Of a stretch of 64,000 nt of DNA, positions 31,205 through 44,616 are shown piece after piece. A program made the translations under genes and the position numbers. The notes under the pieces were generated by a model. That model was not told the DNA's origin, searched no databases, and saw nothing but the letters and a program-made list of their open reading frames with translations. Source of the stretch: Oncomelania hupensis (lineage: Eukaryota; Mollusca; Gastropoda; Littorinimorpha; Pomatiopsidae); assembly GCA_036898135.1 (NCBI GenBank), contig CM072511.1, forward strand, positions 33,656,639 to 33,720,638, read 5' to 3'. Numbering within the stretch: the stretch's first letter is position 1; each line of letters opens with the position of its first letter.

Positions 31205-31535
31205 ACACTCTGTCATTGCATGCTTTGCAAAACAAAACTATCGGATCTGTTCGTGCGCGTCTGACACGTACTATCGTGCGCGTCTCAAACGTAACGTAAA
31301 AAAAAAAAGGGGGGGGGGGGGAGTTGATAGTTGAAAAAGTAGAAAGTGCAAAAAGCGATTAAGCGATTGTATGCAGTTGTTGATGTACGCTGAATAAAAT
31401 TGGAAAACTTCATACGATGATTCCTGCCTTGTTGCTGAGTGAACAGGTTGCGTGGATTAACGAATATGAGTTACACCTATCAGGATTCAAACATCGGGGC
31501 TGAATCAACTACTGATAAAAAACAACAAGAGTGTA
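31205..31535. mobile_element. Rearranged fragment of the 20565-22938 element
   Basis: 31325-31535 matches 21115-21345 in forward orientation (for example TGGAAAACTTCATACG, GCGTGGAT(T/A)AACGAAT, GGGGCTGAATCA and GAGTGTAACA). 31205-31300 matches about 20655-20800 in reverse complement. A poly-A/poly-G run joins the two. The copy is therefore partial with one end inverted. Both copies stop matching after GAGTGTAACA, hinting at an internal boundary there. Confidence 0.65.
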
Positions 31536-31961
31536 ACACATTCACTCCCCAGAAAGAAAATCATTATTCAAAACACTGGCGTTTTCCTTTCAGTTGTCAG
31601 TTCAGGACACAGCTGATGCAGGAAAACAATACATTATAACCAGATACCATTGATTTTTGTTTTAGACACGCAGGACGGGGTGTGAGAAGGTGGAGGTAGT
31701 TAGAGAGTCTGGTGTGCAGTATAATTATGCGACAATGGCAACACCAACTACATTACTACAGTTTGAACTAAACTAGGCCATGCTATACGTAGTAACACAA
31801 CGCGTCGTTCTAAAGCACTCTTATGATCACAAGAAGAGGAAGAACAAGAAGGAGGAAGAGGAGGAGGAGAAGAAGAAGAAGCAGAAGAAGAAGAAGAAGA
31901 AGAAGAAGAAGAAGAAGAAGAAGAAGAAGAAGAAGAAGAAGAAGAAGAAGAAGAAGAAGAA

Positions 31962-32046
<85 letters not shown>

Positions 32047-35000
32047 CATAGGTTGTTTTTATAGTAGTGATGATGGAGTGGTGGTGGTGGTGGTGATGAG
32101 GTTGATGATGATGATGAGGATGATGAGGATGATGAGGATGATTAATAAACATGACTTTGCGAGTGTTTAATTCGAGATTTAAATTTTAATCTTAAGATAA
32201 TTAATTTCAACCCATATACTCAGAAAAACCCAAAGAGAACGTGGTATCTTAGATTTGGTGATAATTAAAGTCTTGGAATATTCCTATAAGTTAATTTTGT
32301 GATAATATAGTAAGGATTTATGTCCTGCAATTCCAGTCAGTAAACGACAATTGTGATACAACACAGTTTTTTCCCCTATCTTATCTTATGACTTAACTTG
32401 ACTTGACCACGGTGCAAACACAGTGTGGATTCATATCCTGTGAGTCTAATCAGTGAATGACAAAGCAAATGTTGGGTCCTGACAAAGTCAACACTCCAGG
32501 CAAGCAAGAGGTATTAGAGGTCCGTCTGTTGATAAGGATTACAGGCAGCAGACTCCCAGGGAAATATAGAAATATTCGACTGGCACCAACAATGATCTTC
32601 AAAAGAAGAATTATGTGCGGTTGATATTTTGAATAAGTTTTTAAAAAAGACAAAGAGTTATCTCGAAAACTCATTAATTAGTTCTAAAAATGTTCTTTTC
32701 AATCACTTCCTACTTTGAGCTCATTTTTTTATATCCTTTAACCACTTCCTATCTACAAAGTCAGCAGTTTAATTTATAATAATCAGTATTCTCTAGTAGA
32801 GAAACTGGATCGCTCAATCAGTCTTAACTGTTCTGATCTGAAAAGAACTTTCGATCGAATAGACTGGCAAGAACAGGTAAAGAGAATGATGAATATGTTA
32901 AAAGCATGCCTTTTTGTTTTGCAATATATTAGTTAAATAATGAAGACCAGACTAAGGAAATAAAATTGCATTTTAGATACAACCGAGTTGATATCAAACA
33001 AATACAGTAGAACATGAAGACTAGACTAGTGTACAAATGGAACATTAAATACATGTACTACTAATGAGATTTCCCTTGACACGTACTTAAAAAACCCCGA
33101 ACAAACGTAAGCTACATTCGTCAACACACATTCCGGCTAGTTTCAAATGCCTCTGACCTTCGCTCTCGCATTGTACGAGTTCCTGTATCGTTGAAAACAA
33201 AATCTCCTGACTTAAAGCTTAAGGTCAAAAAAAGAACCCAAACAAGATACATAATTATCTAGTTTCATGACGTATAAACTAGGCAAATGGGAGAACATAT
33301 GTAAATCACTAAATCAGAAGAAAACGAAATATATAGAATATGGGGGATGTCCAATACTGCGCCGGAGGATAGAGAGGGTTGGAAGTGCGCCCACTGTGGA
33401 GACGATGGACACTGAATAAGATAATGGATTCTTCAGTAGTTTGTACTTCCATGACGAGATGCAAAGTACAATGAGAAGTAACTTAAAATGAGATCAGACG
33501 CAAAGCAGAATGAGATGCAAAATAAAGGGGAATTTACACGAAGAGGAATCGAGATCAGGTTGGGTCGGGAGGGAGTTGGAGTGGATAATCGCCTGATATA
33601 GACTAAAGAATAGCTGACACTGCAAAAACAAAAGATAAGGATCGGTCCCCGTTACCGTCAACAAAGGGTATCGATCAAAACATCCTTGTTTGATATTCGT
33701 TCGCTTTGATGATGTTGATAATGATGATGAGGATGATGATGAGGATGATGATGTGTTTATTCTATATTACTCAGTCAGCTTTGCATGAGACACGAAGCCA
33801 GTCAATATAGGTGAGAAATGTGATTCAAAAACAACAACAACAAAACCACAAGAAAATTAAAGACAGATTAAATTACAAGCTTTTAGGCCTGATAAATTAA
33901 ATGTTTACCAAAACTAACATTCATATTAGAATCTTTTTAAACACATTAACACCATTGTTTAATTAACGCAACATTCTGTAAATAACATTAAAACTTAAAA
34001 CTCAGTCTTCACAGATTAAGGCGAATGCTTGTTTTAATTTAAAACATAAAAGCAATTGTTGTTTGAAACTAAACACTGTGTATATGCTAAATCAGGACAT
34101 AAAAAAGGGCTATTTCCTCATTTTTGATAAACGTATCTACACTAGTCTGTTCATCCCAAAGGGTTCTGCCGCGCAGAGGAAGCCAAGGCAAACACTAAAA
34201 CAGACATTGTACCCAGCCAGTCGGCCCGGGGAGAAGGGGGAGAGGAGGGGGTATCACATAGTTAGCAAACAATGGGACTCTCAGGAGTCTGGAACATATT
34301 GTTTTTATCCCAGGATTACGCCCCATGTGATAAGACACAAACAACACATCTCCCTACAGCCCTTTCTTGACATTAGCAACATCAAGCTGCAAGAGGATGG
34401 GTATTTCAAACAAAGAGGAGAGAGCATTTCTTGTTTTGTTAAAAACTTGTGAGTGTGTTTGGGTGGGGTTGCGTGGTAGATAGATCGGTGGGTGGGGGTA
34501 GGGAGTGGGGGATGGAGTGTGCCTGTTGGGGAGAGAGCTGTGTGTGCAAGTGTGAGTCAATCTAGACCTTTCTTGCTGATATGTGTTCATAGACTTGCAG
34601 GGCAAAAAGTAACTTCATTATTATTTTTTATTGCCGGCAAATTACTTTAAACTGTGTGTGATTCATAATATGCTGTAATGTTTTACCCAGAGAAAGCCTT
34701 TTTTTTTTTTGTTAAAAGGCAAAATTTTTGATAATGTTATACAACTTATTTGTGTTTTTTCATTCTCCTTTTCTTCTGCTAAAGAGGAAGGGGGTGAGAG
34801 AGGGAGAAAAAAAGTGTGTGTGGGTATGTGTGTGTGTGTGTGGGGGGGGGGGGTGGTGTTTGTGTGCAAGTATTTTTCTATCGTTTCTAACAAATGCTTA
34901 ACTTGCCCTAAGACAATGGCAAAGATAGTTTCTTGGTCGCAGTGGTGATTCAGACACTCGCTGTTTAACCAAGTCTTGTAAAATGACAAAACCGCGTGGG

Positions 35001-35490
35001 AACATGACATAGCAAATTATCCGTGAATAAAGCCTACTCTGTGTTTGCGAGGGATGAAATCGGGATCTAGTTAAAATGAAACGGATGGTGTTTTAGTTTA
35101 TTTTAGATTGCACAAGGCTCAGATGATCGCTTTGCACAAGTGAATTACTACAATCGGAGCGAGTCAGCTTCCTGTGTTATTTCCGCAGTGCGAACACATC
35201 TGCATTGAAGGTAATTAAACTAATGCAAATTTAAAGCCAAAATTAATTACTAACAATCTAAATGTGAAAGCAAATAAATTTAAAGATAGAAAAGCATCAC
35301 GGAAGATTGAATAACACCTTCCTTCACGGAGGGATAAATGAACATTGAGGTGTAACGTCTACATCCACCATTGGCGATATGGCAGACGGGGATAACCTTC
35401 CCATGGAAAGAGGGGTAGGGACCTGAATCAACACTGAACCACCAGAGCAATCATACTGCTAAAATGGACAGTGAAAATGGCCACATTTTA
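31536..35490. other. Intergenic; GAA/GAT microsatellite block, no gene seen
   Basis: A compound (GAA)n-(GAT)n tract occupies about 31842-32046, with a GGT/GAT-rich tail to 32142, and smaller GAT clusters lie near 33713-33750. A 129-codon frame at 34063-34452 has no recognised domain. GT and G runs lie near 34815-34850. No exon or RNA gene is supported. Confidence 0.55.
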
Positions 35491-35495
35491 TATCG

Positions 35496-35572
35496 CCCAC
35501 CACGGGATTCGAACCTGGGTCATCGGTGTGCCAGGCGAACGCTCTACCACTTGACCTACGGCGGTGGGACCA
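35496..35572 (-). other. tRNA-like sequence, probably a pseudo-tRNA or SINE head
   Basis: On the minus strand it reads CCCACC at the 5' side, GTAGGTCAAGTGGTAGAGCG (A-box/D-arm like), GGTTCGAATCC (perfect B box) and GGTGGG at the 3' side, so acceptor halves can pair over six bases. The anticodon stem does not pair well, so a functional tRNA is unlikely. No SINE tail was recognised beside it. Confidence 0.4.
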
Positions 35573-37265
35573 TGACGAACTCTTTTCTGATTTATACTCC
35601 CCCCCCCACTCCCACCCCCTCCACCACAACTCAACAACCGCCCCCCCCCTTCCCGCCTTCTTCCTCCTTCACCCCATATTTTGCCAGCAATGCATTTTCC
35701 TGGGATGGTCTACAACTGAATTAGAAGTATGTTGTATAATTTGTATACATGTGTAAGTATATTGGTATGTGTTACTGTATTGTTAGTTTTTCTTGTGTCT
35801 TACGAGGTATTGAAGTACTGATGACTACTGCCCCTTTTTATGAAGAAGACAATCGCGTTCAGATCGCATTTATAGAAGGATGGGCAAAAATCCTCACACA
35901 ATACTGAAAACATTATTCATAAGCAAATGAATGGGAAGGTGGGTGTAGGTTGGGCTAGCTATCAAGCCACCAGGACAAACTTCACAAAGTACCTCCTTAC
36001 CCCCCCACCCCCCAACTCCACCTGATACCTGAGAGTACCTGACGGGGGCTGTAAGGAACAAGAGATTCCTATAATGCTGCAGGCGTACTAAAAGAAGAAA
36101 AGAAACATACGAAAGAAGTGTTTACGGTATTTGTAGGTTAAGCCTTGGACAGTGTAAAATGAGAAGAAGCCAAGTGCTACCAAATTCATGATAGTGATGC
36201 ATCGTAAGAAGCCAGTGTACAGCAGGCCTACTTAAGAAACACTGAAGAAGAAACGCTAGGAAAGACACAGTAAATGCTCTGAATGTGTTATGCATGCTGC
36301 ACATTTTTCTCTCATTTCTTCAACATTTCAGCAACCACTGCTTTCAGATGTAACATGTACATTCTAAGCAAAAGAAAGGACATTCATGCACGATTCCTAC
36401 CAAATAAAACATGTCCCCATTGAGCGTTACGTCTTGCAAACACGTCAGCGAAGGTATACAAGCAATAACGTGCAAGTTCCAGGCCCAATGAACTAGCAAT
36501 ACAACTTGTAGACATAAAGGACAGTTAAAAACCTTAAAGAGAATTAAACACAAACGTCGACCACAACAGCCTTGAATTTTTATATAATATACACACGCGT
36601 ACACACACCCATATATGCACACACACACATGCGCGTAAACACACACACATGCGCGTAAACACACACCCATAGGCACACACAAACCTGACACACAACACTA
36701 ACATAACTGCTAGGTTTGAACAATGCAAAGCAACCTGTCTGTGACTAAGGGTCGTAAGGTAAAACAGCACACAGGTGGTTAAAACATGTTCAGGTAGAGG
36801 AAAAAGCCGGGTCCGAGGGCAAACTGGAGAAGAAAGCTACACACAGTTAATCAGCAAGCAAACAATGTAAAGCTTAAGGACGCAGAACAGGAATGTGGAC
36901 ACAGAGTTGAGGCCATAACTTGTAGTGTCCTTGCGGTATATGCACAATAATCCTCCGTTTAAGGTAAAAGCAAATATATACAGCACCTTTGCCCTAAGCC
37001 TACAGGGGTGTAAAATGCTTGTGCGTAAACTGTTAGAATAGTGGGATGTTTTGATGTTTCCAGCAATAGGGCGAGTTTGCTAAGCATGAATTGGTCGCAC
37101 TGTAATGGGCTTTTTATTTTAATTAGTGAACAAATGCAAACGTTACCAAATTAAAAGCACTTTTATTAATAGAATAAATTATGGTAATTCCCATTCACTA
37201 TGGCTGATGTAACAATGAGTTATTGTTAAATAATACCATTCGCATCTCGCACTGTGAGCACGGGA
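35573..37265. other. No gene seen; CA-rich repeat
   Basis: Poly-C runs occur near 35598-35650, and an (AC)n/ACACACATGCGCGTAA tandem pair lies at about 36591-36675. No exon signal was recognised. Confidence 0.5.
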
Positions 37266-37442
37266 TGTAGATATATCTTGAAAGCACAGGCGCTGGTATC
37301 TGGAAACGCGAGTGCCCATGCCTGTGACGCGTCCCCTCTGGTATCAATACATACCCAGAGGGAGACGCGTCACAGGCATTGATACCCATAGTGAGATGCA
37401 TCACAAGTATGGGCGCTCGCGTGTCCATCTAAAGCGCCTGGG
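37266..37442. repeat. Imperfect hairpin repeat with GACGCGTCACAGGC core
   Basis: GCCCATGCCTGTGACGCGTC (about 37312-37331) is inverted at 37364-37380. A third diverged unit lies at 37392-37432, with GGGCGCTCGCGTGTCCATCT and AAGCGCCTG. The same GGCGCTCGCGTGTCCA motif appears at 30368-30390 and, diverged, at 29925-29945, so it is a dispersed family. Confidence 0.6.
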
Positions 37443-40400
37443 CTTAAAAGCTATGAAAGTTGAACGTTGTCATTCGTCTAGTAAGAAGTAATTTCTTATC
37501 AAAGGGGTTGGATGAGATAATTAATATTAACAGTGGTCATCGAATACAGAAAATTGGAGTGATCACGCAAAAACGTGAATCGTGAAAAAGGAAACATCGA
37601 GAGGCTCTACAGTTTGCCTAAGTTAAAGCACACCTACTCAACCTAGTGCATGGGTGTCCTGCTATTAATACACTGATAACAATGCACAACCATGAACATG
37701 CCATTTTCCGATTCAGTCATCAATCAGCAAACTGGCTGTTTATAGCAAATCGATCAATAGAAAGGGTCGCATTGTCGGCGACGCAGCTGTAGTATTTCGC
37801 TGTCCTAATATCAATGGCTACAACCATACCGTTTGTCTGCATCACACACACCCAGGCTGGTCAATATAATTGCCGTGTCATACAAGTATTATGTACATTT
37901 AAGTACTGAATATTGGTTCAGTTCAAGAAACCAGTGTTAAATTGTATCTTTTCTTAATTCTTCCCTTCTTGTCCACTCCACCTGTAATCTCTAATAATGT
38001 CACAGGAAGACAGGTACATGTAAATAGGTTGAAGGGGATAAAGTACACGAGACAACTGAAGTAAAAATTCAGTGTCACGTTGTTTGCAGTACTCAGAAGA
38101 AGTCATTTTTATTATAAAACAATCGTACAACAACAGTTAATGCTGCTTACATAACAAACAAAAACTCAGTAGACAGTTACAGATAGCTAAACAGTTAAAA
38201 AGCTTAGGTTTACTGCTATTTAAAAAAAAAGAAAAAAAAAGAAGACTGTGTAACTGCACTAACTTCAACAGGTCAAGACAACTCAAATAATATAAAGAAA
38301 TATTAAATGTGATTTCAGAGAAAAACACTGAGACATATACAGCTTTAAGGTTGAGAAACGTGGGACTTTAGACTGACTTTAAAATACTATCACTAGTGTC
38401 ACTAAATTACAACAATTACAACGCAGATGTTTTATCATAGTAGCGCAATTACCACCGTGTAAATTAAATTAAACTACTGAAGGCGCGCTAAGAATGCGAC
38501 GCACCTCAAGCTAGACGCAAGGAGTGAGTAATCATGGACTACTCAAGGTATATTCCTAGAGCCCCGAGCAAGCCGTCTTTGCTTCAGCCACACCGTGCTG
38601 TCAACGACACTTTTCTCCACCGTTAGCACCTGTCCGTCTCACACGGTCGCAATGCAATTACGCAGGCAATAATGCAAGCTAATAGTGTGCACAACATCCA
38701 GGCAGGGACAACAAGCCAGAATGGGACAGCAAACGATACTTGACATTGAGTTTGCGACGGTGTATAACAGGCCTCTCTGGGATACTTCTGTGAGTCCCTT
38801 CGGGACAGTTATACTTTCGCGATACAATACACACAACGGACAAGGCATGTCGTACACCTGTTCAAAATTACTTCGTAAGAAGCAAGGAACAAGTCCTGAA
38901 AATAAGCTTATACGTGCAATGAAGTCAACGGTTTTTGAACGCTTACCTGTTCGACGGAGATTTTTATAATCCACAAAGGTTTTACACAAGGCAGGTAATC
39001 CCAAGATAGCTTGATAATCGGGTACAAATCTACCCTGTTCACTTCCCCTAGGCCTTGCTTGAAGTGGGAGAGGCGAATCTTTAATGCGAGCAGACGACAA
39101 ATGTAGCAGACGACAACGCCGCGCGTACTGCGTTCACAGTGCTATAGCGCCCGCTCCACGTAAAGCGTTGTTTTCAATTTCATGTCTATGCCGTCTATTG
39201 TAACCTATAACACGCTTTACGGGAATCTATATTATAACTGAACATCAGAGACCATCCGATAGAAGGTCAGTTTGGTTTTAACCTCTGACACTTTCCGTCC
39301 TCTTGTAGATTTTATTGCATTAATAACTAGGCCTATATCGGAACCGGACGATAAACGTTTCAAACGGTGTCTTCGGCAGGAGTGTCCCGTTAACACTTTA
39401 AATGATATTCTGTAGACCTAGCGTTGAAAATTCTTTCTGCAAGTGTAATTTTATTTATTTATGTAGTTACCTATTACTATCATCGTTATATTATAATTTT
39501 TATTTATTTATTTTATTTTCTCATGATTTTGTTCGTTCTGATTATAATTTTGATAGACTATTGCGGATGATGATGGTAGCAGAAGAAGGAAGAGGAGGAA
39601 GTTTAAACAGAAGAAGAAGAAGAAGTTTGAACATGGGCTAAATAGAAAGAGGAGCAAAAGAGAAGAAGAGGAAGAACGTGAAGACATAAGGTTAATAGGA
39701 TTCCATTACTATTATATAACTACCTCATTTTATCGTAGGCAAGCAATTTTTTTAAGTATATCTTCCCAAACACATCATACAAGGTAATCTTTGTGTAAGC
39801 CCTGGAGCAGCGACCTAGAAAACAAACCAACTGTGGCGAGTTGTATTTTTTTTATATGTTATCCTATATTGCGACTGCTGCCACAACACTTTTTTTTAAT
39901 ACCCCGCTACGTGTTTCTTAATTACTTCTCCTCCCTCTCTCGGATGAGAGTATAGACTAAGGTCAAGTCTGTTGCACTCATGCACGCCATCGCACTGGTT
40001 TCAAAGATCCTGACGCTAATAGCCTAGACTGATGAGTAGGCTACCATATTAAACCACAACACTCTGCAAGCACTATGTCCTGTTCCCACCTCACCACTCT
40101 AACCTTTCCTCCTGGGTGCGCGAGTTCACTGCCAAGGCAATGACGATGATGTCCACTTGTATCGCGCCAATAAAATCTCCATGAACTTTGAGGCTAAGCT
40201 CGTGGCGCATGGTAGGACTTGCTTACTTAATGCCCGTCACCCCTTCCAGGGTATGAGCCGCCAACAACAGATCTCCAGAGTCCTCCGTCCTGTGCAACCC
40301 AGGATAAAGTTTTCTCTTTCTTCTGTTGTTAACGTTTCTGTAGCGTATTCTTTTTTACGGGGTGGGGGTGCTAACCCCACGCCCAACCCTCCTCCTTTTT

Positions 40401-40575
40401 GCAGCTGGGCTTGGGACCGTCCTTGGAGGTTACCAGAATTTTGCCCGCCATAATATCCTAATAGAGTAATACACAAAATCCAATCCAATCCCAATCGTCA
40501 TCCTCCTTCCTTTCTTATTGTTGTTGTTGTTGTTCTTCTTCTTCTTCTCCATCTTCTTCTTCTTCTTCTTCTTCT

Positions 40576-40645
<70 letters not shown>

Positions 40646-41728
40646 CTTTCTCATGCTCTCTCATTGACAATTAATGTGCTTCAAAACAAGAACAGAATCA
40701 GGGTTACTTTTTTCTCAAATATTTTTTTAATACAAAGCATTGTTCAGTCAGCATACATACATAAGTATTACAAAACAAGCGAAAATCAACAATGACGACG
40801 ACAACAGCAACAACAAACACAACAACAACAAAAAGTTAATACTGTGACAGCCTTAAGTATTTGAAAAATAACAGTTTGTCGCACAAGGATTAATTCTTTC
40901 CGATTTTTAAAAACGAAAAATTGAGTGGAACTGGCACATCTACGTTACATAGGCCTACTTTAAATTAAGAACAAAACGTTGAACAACAATAATATCTGCT
41001 TCTGCCGCAACAACATCAAAAATAGAGCTCTAAAAATTCAGGCCAGAAACAATATGGAAAGATGGATTTCAATACATGGAAAAGCGTAACTGTTTTGGAT
41101 ACATACAAAATGCCTTTTAAGCTGAATTACACAGCAAGTGGTTTGAGAATGCATCAATTTTTTTTATAAACAAGATCAGGCTCAGTCATTAAAAAAAAGA
41201 GTTATCCGCAAATATAATCGTGTAACTAGTACCCCCATCTTCACATTTTCCATACACACAGGCACACGCACATACACTTATAAAAATATAACTTCACAAG
41301 ACAAAAGCTCATTTTGTGTCGACAAAAAGTAACAGTTTATACAGTCTTAAATTAATGCCTATCTGGCAGCATTTCAGAAAAAACATTTTAAGTCCAATGA
41401 CTGTTTCCGAGTTATAGTGTTTTTTTAAAGTACCCTTCAAATCTCAAGCTGCCCATATTTACAAAGATCTATATATTCAACAAAAGAGGTATTAGAAAGA
41501 AGTAGCAAAATTAGGGAAATTTTAGATTTTCTAAAAAATCGCTTTGGGCTACCTTAATTTTAGTTGTAACAAAGATTAAAAAAAAAAACCACATACAATA
41601 TTGTTCCAAAAAGAAAAAAAAACCAGGTCATAGCTAAGGCAGGCGAATCGAATATTTACATGTAAAAAAAAAACTGTTCAAATAAAATTATTTAAATTTA
41701 ATTTTTAAGCAAACAAACACGTTTAGCT
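37443..41728. other. Intergenic; LINE remnant, CTT/CT microsatellite, no supported gene
   Basis: A minus-strand frame at 39100-38948 ends in a strong CAG|GTAAGC donor but has no ATG, acceptor or known domain; it is too weak to call an exon. Around 40140-40455 plus-strand readings such as LLNARHPFQGMSRQQQISRV and FCSWAWDRPWR look like a decayed LINE-type coding end. (CTT)n and (CT)n tracts fill 40537-40641. The rest is AT-rich and shows nothing. Confidence 0.45.
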
Positions 41729-41733
41729 AAATG

Positions 41734-43223
41734 TGTCACAAGAGGCTAGTTTGAACACTGCAGTAAGGCTTAACGCCTCTAAAAAATTCATCCTTCTTTG
41801 GACTTTGTAACTTAAATTCGAGGCCTAGCAGACGACAAAAGTTAGGGTTGTTCTAAGTCTGTGTGGGGAAAATTTTCGCTAGGTGTGACGTGACATAATC
41901 CAGCTGACCTACATCCTTCAGCCCACGCGAGGGCGCTAAGGCTTATGGGATATCACGGGCTTTAGCTTGCCACATCGTTAAGGTACGTCAGTCTTTGTTA
42001 AAACCTCACACGAGAGGAACGGATGTGCTGAAAGATCGCTCTCAGAAGACTACACAGGTGAGGGGTGAAATCCATTCATTCCAGTATAGCCTTAGCCTGA
42101 CATTGTCAAAAAGGTAAATGATCGATCTTTTGTTTCACCGCGATTTATTGATATTATTATTGGATTATGCTTGTGAAGTTTTGCCATGTTTTATAATTGT
42201 GAATGTTGGTAAAACTTTGCTTGACCACATGGCTAACCCACGCGACCGGTTTTCAACACAACGAGGTAGCCCCTACTGACCAACTGTTGTTTCTCATATC
42301 GGTATTATTGCAGACCAGTGGCTGTACCAGAAAAGGTGTATATTATTAATTACTTCTCCCTGTGTTTATTTTAGCCATGATGTATATATATAGGAATTAT
42401 GTTGATTCCGGTGTACCACGGACTTAGAAGATTGTTCGTCTTTTTTTTTATAAGTGGAGGCGATCTCGCTGAGGGCTGGTTCTGCCAACAGTGAGACGCT
42501 CTGCACTCCCTTTGTAAGCAAGGCGTTGCAGAAACTCGTCTTATGTTTTGCAGACGAGCAGGCTTGGTCCACGGCAGGAGATAGACTCCACGGAGAGTCA
42601 ACCCAGACACGCAGCCTGCTACTGAGCAGCGAGCACTGAGCTTCGATAGCTCAGTAGTCAACAAACGAGACGAGGAGAAAGCAGCACCGCATCTCGACGT
42701 TCCAGCTAAGTGCCATAGAACAAGTGCACGAACACTGATTTTTAGGGACTGTGCGGTAGTTCACTCTTCAGGAAAAAAGAACATTAGGCCAAAAAGAACA
42801 ATAAGCCCAGGGATGACACAGTAGTAAGTATTGCGAACAGTAGCAGAATAGATCCATCAAAGATCGAACTACTCGAAGTGCATTTTGGACTGTTAAGTTA
42901 ATCCTAGTTATATTACGTTTTGGACATTTAAGTTAATGTAGTGCTTAGATAATTGGGTATAGAGTAGAGGAAAGAAATGTGTGATATTTACTGTTACAAG
43001 TGGCTGGACTATCTATGTTTCATAGTTATGCGAGAGCTAGGGAATCTTTTACACTTTTCTCCCTATTTCTGTAACCCCATCCTCACACAGACCGGCCCGA
43101 AAATATACAAGTATTACGATTAGTCATAGGGCGATCTAACTAGCCGATCCCCGCCGACGAACGACGAGTGGGTAATAGCATTCCATTGTGATGAGCCCAG
43201 CAACAATTGACCCCACCGTCACA
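41734..43223 (+). mobile_element. Solo-LTR-like element A (TGTCAC...GTCACA, 5-bp duplication)
   Basis: 1,490 bp starting TGTCACAAGAGGC and ending CACCGTCACA, flanked by an exact AAATG duplication (41729-41733 and 43224-43228). It is a close copy, in opposite orientation, of 52693-54492. TG/CA ends with a 5-bp duplication fit an LTR left behind by recombination between two LTRs. No gag-pol is present. A small inverted end (TGTNAC/GTNACA) is normal for LTRs. A non-autonomous DNA element is a less likely alternative. Confidence 0.8.
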
Positions 43224-43228
43224 AAATG

Positions 43229-43995
43229 CATTTTTTATCAAGGTCACTGATCGATAAAATTGAACATTAACAAAGAATGTTTATTAACTTAGTGAGAAAC
43301 ATCATAAAATGAACTACAGAGGCCACCTGATCTCATGACCAAATAAGTAAACTTAATGAATGCAGGTAAATACTGTGCATCTTCAACGTCGGTAAAAATT
43401 ATATTTCGGTGAATTGTGGTGTTTTTTTCCGGTGAAATTTTCAGTCTTAACGTAACGGACAGTTTTATTGACCTCATAGTTTCAGTCTACATTACTTGAT
43501 CGTAACTGCCGACATGACTAATATTTTTGCATCTGGTCAACCATCAGACATTTGTCTACATCTGCAGATGTGTTTCAGTTAGTGGCAGTTCAATTTTCAA
43601 TAGGACCTACATGTATAATAAAAACACAGCAACTTTGGTTTAGCCAATTTGAGATACTGAGTAAAACGTGTTGAGCAAGAAACTATAACCCCAGCGACCT
43701 TGACCTTCGCGGTAGAGCAAACATGATGGCACGGGAGGCTGGCCACTAGCCTAAATATTCTATAATAATGTTCATATGATGTTTGGTCAAAATGCGTTCA
43801 GTGGTTCATGAGATATGGCCACAGCTGAGTGGCGCGCGACGGACTGACCGACGGATTGACAGACCGGCATTTCGCTCGTTCTGATTCCTGTCTATTTTAA
43901 AGTATTTCCAGATATTATCTGGGGTAAAAACAAACCAACAACACAATAAAAAAAACAAATAATAATAATAAATAATGATGATGATGATGCTAATG

Positions 43996-44066
<71 letters not shown>

Positions 44067-44315
44067 CAACTTTAAAAATATAAAAAAATATAAAAATGCA
44101 CTTACAAGTGTAAATAACATGAGACGATGATGATGTGATGATGACGTCGATGACAATGTTGGCGTTGACGATAGTAATGACAATGTTGATGCTGTATGGG
44201 CTGTGCAATGATTGTAAGTGTGTGTGTGTGTTCGCGCGCGCGCGTGCGTGCGTACGTGAGATGAGAATGCAAGAGAGAGGGAGAGAGCAAGGGATGGAGA
44301 GAGAGAGCGAGAGAC

Positions 44316-44346
<31 letters not shown>

Positions 44347-44550
44347 GAGTGAGAGCGCAAACTGAAATAGTAGTCTGAACAGTGTTAAATATGCGTGAAT
44401 TGTTGAGAGAGCAAAGCTTCTCGTGTGTGTTGCAGTCCCTTGAAAGTAATGTTTATAAAATGAATGTCTGAGCAACTTCATGTGTATATTGATAAAGAGT
44501 TACTAAACTCTTTGATATAGATGATGAATCATCCACGTGTCGGCCATTAG
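43229..44550. other. 3' flank of the integrin gene; family R copy and microsatellites
   Basis: 43675-43860 is a diverged family R copy (GACCTTGACCTTCGCGG, GCACGGGAGGCTGG, GTTCAGTGGTTC). (ATA)n at about 43987-44064 and a GT/CG then (GA)n block at 44218-44350 follow. The integrin 3' UTR must lie at the right end of this stretch; no clear AATAAA was pinned down. Confidence 0.55.
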
Positions 44551-44616
44551 CTAGTCCTTTGTCATGACGGGGTTGTGGTACGTCGTTGTGGCTTCTTTGT
44601 AGATGGGGTTATTGTG
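44551..44616 (-). CDS. Integrin beta exon 14: cytoplasmic tail and stop
   Basis: Acceptor ttttttccccacag ends at 44617; the exon starts in phase 0 and stops at TAG 44551-44553, giving 21 residues. It encodes [20 protein letters not shown]. The first motif NPIY is the canonical talin/PTB-binding NPxY. The second, where kindlins bind in other integrins, is NPVM and lacks the tyrosine. The exon is the last coding exon; its 3' UTR continues leftward. Confidence 0.93.
   Translation of the reverse strand, partial: HNNPIYKEATTTYHNPVMTKD

Noticed and set aside
31748..32152. Poly-Ser, poly-Lys/Met and poly-His/Leu frames
   Set aside because: Artefacts of the (GAA)n(GAT)n repeat, seen on both strands.
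34063..34452. 129-codon forward frame as a host exon
   Set aside because: No domain, no repeat evidence and no splice-site support that I could defend.
35496..35572. Functional tRNA gene
   Set aside because: B box and acceptor halves look good, but the anticodon stem does not pair; more likely a pseudo-tRNA or SINE head.
38639..39100. 154-codon minus-strand frame ending in a strong CAG|GTAAGC donor at 38948
   Set aside because: First codon is TTG, no ATG or convincing acceptor, no known domain, and no following exon found.
43806..44360. 184-codon Ser/Ile-rich minus-strand frame downstream of the integrin stop
   Set aside because: Made of (GA)n and (ATA)n repeats; the true integrin tail ends at 44551.
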